From: an uncultured Oscillospiraceae bacterium
GTDB lineage: Bacteria > Bacillota > Clostridia > Oscillospirales > Oscillospiraceae
Direction: 5' to 3'
Assembly (NCBI GenBank): GCA_947628265.1
Contig: CANQZF010000063.1
Location: 1 to 8,489 of the forward strand
DNA length: 8,489 nucleotides
The position numbers and the translations under genes were made by a program. Shown piece after piece: positions 4,796 to 8,489 of the stretch (position 1 is its first letter; every line of letters begins with the position of its first letter). Under the pieces are notes generated by a model. It worked only from the letters and a program-made list of their open reading frames with translations, ran no database searches and was not told the origin of the DNA.

Positions 4796-4812
4796 TCGGT
4801 TTACCTCTTTTG

Positions 4813-4853
4813 TTACTTTTCTCACTTTGACGAAATCAAAGGGAGAAAAGTAA
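4813..4853. repeat. 41-nt long inverted repeat
   Basis: TTACTTTTCTC-A-CTTTGA pairs with TCAAAG-G-GAGAAAAGTAA around CGAAA: 17 paired positions with one mismatch. AT-rich in contrast with the surroundings. Probably part of a dispersed intergenic element together with its neighbours. Confidence 0.8.
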
Positions 4854-4858
4854 ATCCC

Positions 4859-4876
4859 GCCGCCCAAAAGGGCGGC
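4859..4876 (-). terminator. Possible terminator after argR
   Basis: GCCGCCC/GGGCGGC with a four-base loop lies 7 nt beyond the argR stop. On minus it is followed by GGGATTTACTTTT, a poor U tract, so termination may be partial. The longer inverted repeat at 4813-4853 comes next and could stabilise the 3' end. Confidence 0.5.
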
Positions 4877-4882
4877 ATCCTT

Positions 4883-5329
4883 TTAAATATTCTCCTCCAC
4901 CCACCGGCAAAAATCCTCCGCCGCGTCGTCGTCGGTCATGGCCATGAAGGCGGTGTCGTCTCCGGCGATGGTGCCCACGAGGGCGCGGATTTTCATCTTG
5001 TCCACGGCGCTGCAGGCCGCCGGGGCGAGGCCGGGGAGGGTCTTGATGACTACGATGTTCTGGGCCCTGGCGGCGCTGGTGACGCACTCTTTAAAAATGT
5101 TCCGAAGCCGCGTCTCCACGTCCACCGTCCTGTCCTCCGGGGAGGCGTAGTAAGGCTGGCCGTCCCGGCCCAGCTCCCGGGAGACCCGAAGCTCCCGGAT
5201 GTCCCGGGAAACCGTGGCCTGGGTGACGTTGAAGCCCTCCCGCCGAAGCTCCGCGATGAGCTCGTTTTGCGTGCCTATTTTCTTAGCGGAGATAATTTCA
5301 AGAATTCTCCGATGGCGTTCGTTTTTCAT
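4883..5329 (-). CDS. argR: Arginine repressor ArgR
   Basis: A 148-residue transcription regulator that represses arginine synthesis and activates catabolism when bound to arginine, usually as a hexamer (called AhrC in Bacillus). The N-terminal winged helix-turn-helix contains TQATVSRDIRELR near residues 36-48, the family's DNA-recognition helix. The C-terminal oligomerisation and arginine-binding domain has the signature GTIAGDDTAF near 118-127. Length is typical. ATG (5329-5327) overlaps the nadK stop as ATGA, with GGGGGAGAG just upstream, so it is translated with nadK as part of the dxs operon. I could not find a clear ARG box in the window. The position between nadK and recN is standard in Clostridia and Bacilli. 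Confidence 0.97.
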   Translation of the reverse strand: MKNERHRRILEIISAKKIGTQNELIAELRREGFNVTQATVSRDIRELRVSRELGRDGQPYYASPEDRTVDVETRLRNIFKECVTSAARAQNIVVIKTLPGLAPAACSAVDKMKIRALVGTIAGDDTAFMAMTDDDAAEDFCRWVEENI

Positions 5330-6144
5330 GCTCTCTCCCCCAATTTCTCGCTGACCTTCTCATAAAAGCTGCGCCCGGTGACCCGCACGAGCTTTGTCGC
5401 GAGGGTAGAGCGCCGGACCTCGATGCGGTCCCGCTCGCAAAGCTCCAGCTCCTCCCCGCCGTCCACGGAGAGGTACGCCCCCCGGCCCCGGAGCTCCGAA
5501 AGCTCCACCGTCACGGTCCTGTCCGGGGCCAAAACGTAGCTCCGGGCCGACAGCACGTGGGGACAGACCGGCGTCACGATAAGGCTCTTGGCCGTGGGCT
5601 CCACGATGGGGCCCCCCGCCGACAGCGAATAGGCCGTGGAGCCCGTGGGGGTGGAGACGATGACCCCGTCGCCGTCAAAGCCCGTGATCCTCCGCCCGTC
5701 GCCGTAGACGCTGATGCCGATGACCCGGGCGACGCTGCCCACCACCGCCTCGTTGAGGGCGAAGTCATGGAGAAGCGCCGTCCCCTCCCGGAAGAGGGTC
5801 ACGTCCGCCATCATCCGTTCCTCCACGGTGAAGCGGTCCTGAAAGGCCTCCCGGGCAAGCTCCAGCTCCCGGACCTCCAGCTCCGCCATGAAGCCCTTGT
5901 GCCCAAGATTGATGCCCAAAATGGGGACCTCCGTCTGCGCAAGCGCCCGGGCGGCCCGTAGGATGGCCCCGTCGCCGCCGAAGGTGACGGCCATCCCCGC
6001 GCCCCGGGCAAGCTCGGGTAGGTCCGAAAGCTCCGTACAGACGCCGTAGGGGATGCAAAGCCCCTCCAGCATCTCCCGGACCTCCCGGCAGTACCGGAGC
6101 TCCGGGTCCCGCCGGGGATTTGCAAATAAGATCACCTTGTCCAT
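5326..6144 (-). CDS. nadK: NAD kinase (ATP or polyphosphate dependent)
   Basis: A 272-residue cytoplasmic enzyme that phosphorylates NAD to NADP. The GGDG motif is at 56-59 (D58 is the likely catalytic residue), NE at 131-132, and the conserved block GDGVIVSTPTGSTAY then SLSAGGPI at 158-180, all expected for the NadK/PpnK family. The length matches the short bacterial form. ATG (6144-6142) lies 3 nt after the tlyA stop with GGGGG five to six bases before it. The stop overlaps argR. Nothing in the sequence looks damaged. It sits in the usual tlyA-nadK-argR order, linking cofactor supply with housekeeping genes. Confidence 0.97.
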   Translation of the reverse strand: MDKVILFANPRRDPELRYCREVREMLEGLCIPYGVCTELSDLPELARGAGMAVTFGGDGAILRAARALAQTEVPILGINLGHKGFMAELEVRELELAREAFQDRFTVEERMMADVTLFREGTALLHDFALNEAVVGSVARVIGISVYGDGRRITGFDGDGVIVSTPTGSTAYSLSAGGPIVEPTAKSLIVTPVCPHVLSARSYVLAPDRTVTVELSELRGRGAYLSVDGGEELELCERDRIEVRRSTLATKLVRVTGRSFYEKVSEKLGERA

Positions 6145-6147
6145 ATG

Positions 6148-6945
6148 CTACCCCCGCAAAAGCCCGTGGGCCTCACGGACCACCTCCGCGATCTTGGCAC
6201 GGCAGACACACTCCCGGCTCACAAGGTGACCGAGAAACTCGATATTCCCCTCCGGCCCCCGGATGGGGGACCAGGTGATGTTCTCCACAAAAAAGCCGGC
6301 GTTTTCCGCGTTTTTGAAAAACGCCTCCAGGACCTCCATGTGGGTCTCCGGCTCCCGGACGACCCCCTTTTTGCCCACCTTCTCGCGCCCGGCCTCAAAC
6401 TGGGGCTTTACAAGGCAGAAGACCTCCCCGTCCTCGGTCAGCACCCCCCGCACCGCCGGGAGGATGAGGGAGAGGGAGATGAAGCTCACGTCGATGGAGG
6501 CAAGCTCCGGCCTCTCCGGGAACATATCCGGCGTCAAATACCGGGCGTTGGTCTTCTCCATGACCACCACCCGCTCGTCGTTCCGAAGGCTCCAGGCCAG
6601 CTGCCCGTAGCCCACGTCCACGGAGTAGACCTTTTTAGCGCCCCTTTGGAGCATGAGATCCGTAAAGCCCCCGGTGGAGGCGCCGCAGTCGAGGCACACC
6701 TTCCCCCCGGGGTCCCCGCCGAAGTAGTCCAAGGCCCGCTCCAGCTTCAGCCCGCCCCGGGAGACGTACTTCTGTCCGCCGCCCCGGACCTGGATATTCA
6801 CCTCCGGGGCGTAGGCCGTGCCGGGCTTATCCGAGCGCTGCCCGTCCACGAAGACCTCCCCCGCCATGATGACGGCCCGGGCCTTCTCGCGGCTGTCCGC
6901 AAGGCCCCGCTCCACAAGGAGCACGTCAAGTCTCGTCTTTGCCAT
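6148..6945 (-). CDS. tlyA: TlyA family rRNA 2'-O-methyltransferase
   Basis: A 265-residue protein. An S4 RNA-binding domain occupies about 4-60 (RLDVLLVERGLADSREKAR, VFVDG). A linker with KYVSRGGLKLE at 59-69 follows, then a FtsJ-like SAM-dependent methyltransferase: motif I DCGASTGGF at 86-94, D110, DVSFISL at 152-158, KPQFE at 180-184 and EFLGH at 236-240. K180 and D152 probably belong to the catalytic K-D-K-E set. Family members methylate the ribose of C1409 in 16S and/or C1920 in 23S rRNA, which affects capreomycin sensitivity; the older name is hemolysin A. ATG (6945-6943) lies inside the dxs 3' end, overlapping it by 20 nt, so translation is coupled. Which rRNA site is used cannot be told from the sequence. 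Confidence 0.95.
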   Translation of the reverse strand: MAKTRLDVLLVERGLADSREKARAVIMAGEVFVDGQRSDKPGTAYAPEVNIQVRGGGQKYVSRGGLKLERALDYFGGDPGGKVCLDCGASTGGFTDLMLQRGAKKVYSVDVGYGQLAWSLRNDERVVVMEKTNARYLTPDMFPERPELASIDVSFISLSLILPAVRGVLTEDGEVFCLVKPQFEAGREKVGKKGVVREPETHMEVLEAFFKNAENAGFFVENITWSPIRGPEGNIEFLGHLVSRECVCRAKIAEVVREAHGLLRG

Positions 6946-8489
6946 TTTCCTTCTCCGCCCTCAATTCCTCCGTGATGGCCTGTGCCAGGGAGTCCCCGTC
7001 CAGGCCCCGGGTCCGCCGCAGCTCCGCCTGGGTCCCCTGGGGCAGGAACGCGTCCCCCAGGTTTTTGAGGACCAGGGATTTCAGGGCTATGCCCTCTGTC
7101 GTGAGGCGCGCGGCGACCCGCTCCCCCACGCCCCCGGCCTCCACGGACTCCTCCGCCACCAAAAGGCGGCGGGTGCGGCGAACGGACGCCTCCACAGGCC
7201 CCAAGTCCAGGGGCTTTATCCGGCCCAGCTTCACGATCTCGATTTCAATGCCCTCTTGATGAAGGGCCTCCGCCGCCTCCAGGGCGGCGTTCACCGTAAT
7301 GCCGTAGGTAACTAAGGTGAAATCCCTCCCGGGGCGCAGTATTTTTGTGGGCTCCGCGCCGCCGTCGGTGTATCTCCCCTCGCCGCCCTTGGGGTAGCGG
7401 ACGGCCACGGGGCCGGTCTCCTCAAAAACGGCGACGCGCAGCATATCCCGCAGCTCCCCGAAGCTCGCCGGGGACCAAATGGTCATGTTGGGGATGGCGG
7501 AGAGGAAGCTCACGTCCATGCTGCCCTGGTGGGTCTCCCCGTCCTCGCCGGAGATACCGGCCCGGTCCACGGCCAGGACCACATGCTCCCGGCCCAGGGC
7601 CATGTCCTGGAGGAGCATGTCGTAGCTTCTCTGTAAAAACGTGGAGTACACCGCGAACACCGGGATAAGCCCCCGGTGGGCCATGCCCCCCGCCATGGAG
7701 GCGGCGTGGCCCTCGCAGATGCCCACGTCGAAAAAGCGGTCCGGAAAGCGTTTAGAAAACTCCGTAAGCCCCGTGCCGGAGGGCATGGCGGCGGTGATGG
7801 CCACGACGCGCCCGTCCTCTTCGGCGAGCGCGCACAGCTCCCGACCGAACACGTCGGAAAAGCCCTCCCGGGAGGGGGCGATGGCGCCGGTCTCGGGGTC
7901 GAAGCCCTTGATGCCGTGGAAGGCGTCTGGGTTCTCCTCGGCGAAGGGGACGCCCTTGCCCTTTTGGGTGATGACGTGGACCAGCACCGGCTCTTTGGCC
8001 TCCCGGGCCACCTTCAGGGCATTCGTCAGGGACTTTAAGTTGTGGCCGTCCACCGGCCCTAAGTACGTAAAGCCCATGTCCTCAAACATGGAGCAGGGGA
8101 AGATGGCCTCCTTCACGGCCCTTTTGAGCTTGTGGGTCATGTTGTAGATCCACTTGCCCCCGGGAACGCGGCGCATCAGCCACCGGTAGCCGTTTTTAAA
8201 GGCGATGTAGCCGTGCTTTAAGCGAAGGCGGGAGAGGTATCTTGCCATGGCCCCCACGTTTTTCGTGATGGACATGCCGTTGTCGTTGAGGACGACGATG
8301 ATGGGCTCGTTGGAGGCCCCGGCGTCGCACAGCGCCTCGTAGGAGAGCCCGCCGGTGAGGGCCCCGTCCCCCACCACGGCGATGACGGCGTAGTCCTCGT
8401 GTAAAAGTGTCCTGGCCCGGGCCATCCCCAGGGCCGTGGAGATGGCGGAGGAGGCGTGGCCCGCCACGAAGGCGTCGTCCTCGGACTCC
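6926..8489 (-). CDS. dxs: 1-deoxy-D-xylulose-5-phosphate synthase, 5' end missing
   Basis: The C-terminal ~520 residues of a protein of about 620; the first ~100 codons lie beyond the right edge. It joins pyruvate and glyceraldehyde 3-phosphate using thiamine diphosphate, the first step of the MEP isoprenoid pathway. Reading in frame from 8488 it begins ESEDDAFVAGHASSAIS, equivalent to the family's GHSSTSIS region. The thiamine diphosphate motif GDGALTGGL...LNDN is seen about 40 residues in. Further on are CEGHAA (the catalytic Glu), YSTFLQR, DRAGISGEDGETHQG and the transketolase C-domain. The usual AEQHAV reads CEGHAA here, with the Glu kept. The stop overlaps tlyA. dxs is upstream of tlyA in most Clostridia, so the operon promoter is probably outside the window. 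Confidence 0.97.
   Translation of the reverse strand, partial: ESEDDAFVAGHASSAISTALGMARARTLLHEDYAVIAVVGDGALTGGLSYEALCDAGASNEPIIVVLNDNGMSITKNVGAMARYLSRLRLKHGYIAFKNGYRWLMRRVPGGKWIYNMTHKLKRAVKEAIFPCSMFEDMGFTYLGPVDGHNLKSLTNALKVAREAKEPVLVHVITQKGKGVPFAEENPDAFHGIKGFDPETGAIAPSREGFSDVFGRELCALAEEDGRVVAITAAMPSGTGLTEFSKRFPDRFFDVGICEGHAASMAGGMAHRGLIPVFAVYSTFLQRSYDMLLQDMALGREHVVLAVDRAGISGEDGETHQGSMDVSFLSAIPNMTIWSPASFGELRDMLRVAVFEETGPVAVRYPKGGEGRYTDGGAEPTKILRPGRDFTLVTYGITVNAALEAAEALHQEGIEIEIVKLGRIKPLDLGPVEASVRRTRRLLVAEESVEAGGVGERVAARLTTEGIALKSLVLKNLGDAFLPQGTQAELRRTRGLDGDSLAQAITEELRAEKENGKDET

Overview
The window looks like chromosome from a GC-rich, low-GC-phylum-type Firmicute, most plausibly a gut member of the Oscillospiraceae/Ruminococcaceae (Clostridia). 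The evidence is a T-box leader, consensus TTGACA/TATAAT promoters with 17-nt spacers, strong purine Shine-Dalgarno sites, and the gene order dxs-tlyA-nadK-argR-recN on the minus strand, which is typical of Clostridia. The taxonomic placement is inference; no rRNA or lineage marker is present.

Right to left (transcription direction), 8489 to 4883 holds the 3' part of dxs (isoprenoid precursor synthesis), tlyA (rRNA 2'-O-methyltransferase), nadK (NAD kinase) and argR (arginine repressor). They overlap or nearly touch (20-nt overlap, 3-nt gap, 4-nt ATGA overlap) and read as one operon. A gene-free gap of about 740 bp follows (4140-4882). It is packed with hairpin-forming repeats: an array of four 22-nt palindromes spaced 61, 71 and 61 bp, and several larger perfect or near-perfect inverted repeats. 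Then come recN (DNA repair SMC-like ATPase) and, overlapping it by GTGA, an aldo-keto reductase with a C-terminal two-cluster ferredoxin-type domain.

The most unusual region is 644-1413. It holds two tandem copies of a roughly 360-bp module. Each module has two near-consensus convergent promoters. The plus-strand promoter drives a predicted structured small RNA of about 130-145 nt. The minus-strand promoter drives a predicted mRNA of about 195 nt that encodes a 30-residue basic peptide with a GTG start. The two transcripts run tail to tail and share one terminator-like hairpin. In both copies the peptide's Shine-Dalgarno site lies in a local hairpin, and the peptide shows synonymous third-position changes between copies. 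The 5' domains of the two opposing RNAs also look homologous to each other. The layout resembles convergent type I toxin-antitoxin loci such as TxpA/RatA or BsrG/SR4, but I do not recognise the peptide or RNA family and no toxic activity is shown.

At the left end, a minus-strand promoter (583-611) drives a well-formed T-box leader (specifier most likely UAC, tyrosine) with its antiterminator and terminator. It directly precedes a double zinc-ribbon protein of unknown function that runs off the left edge. Thus the left third is dense in RNA-based control and the right two thirds are ordinary housekeeping genes.
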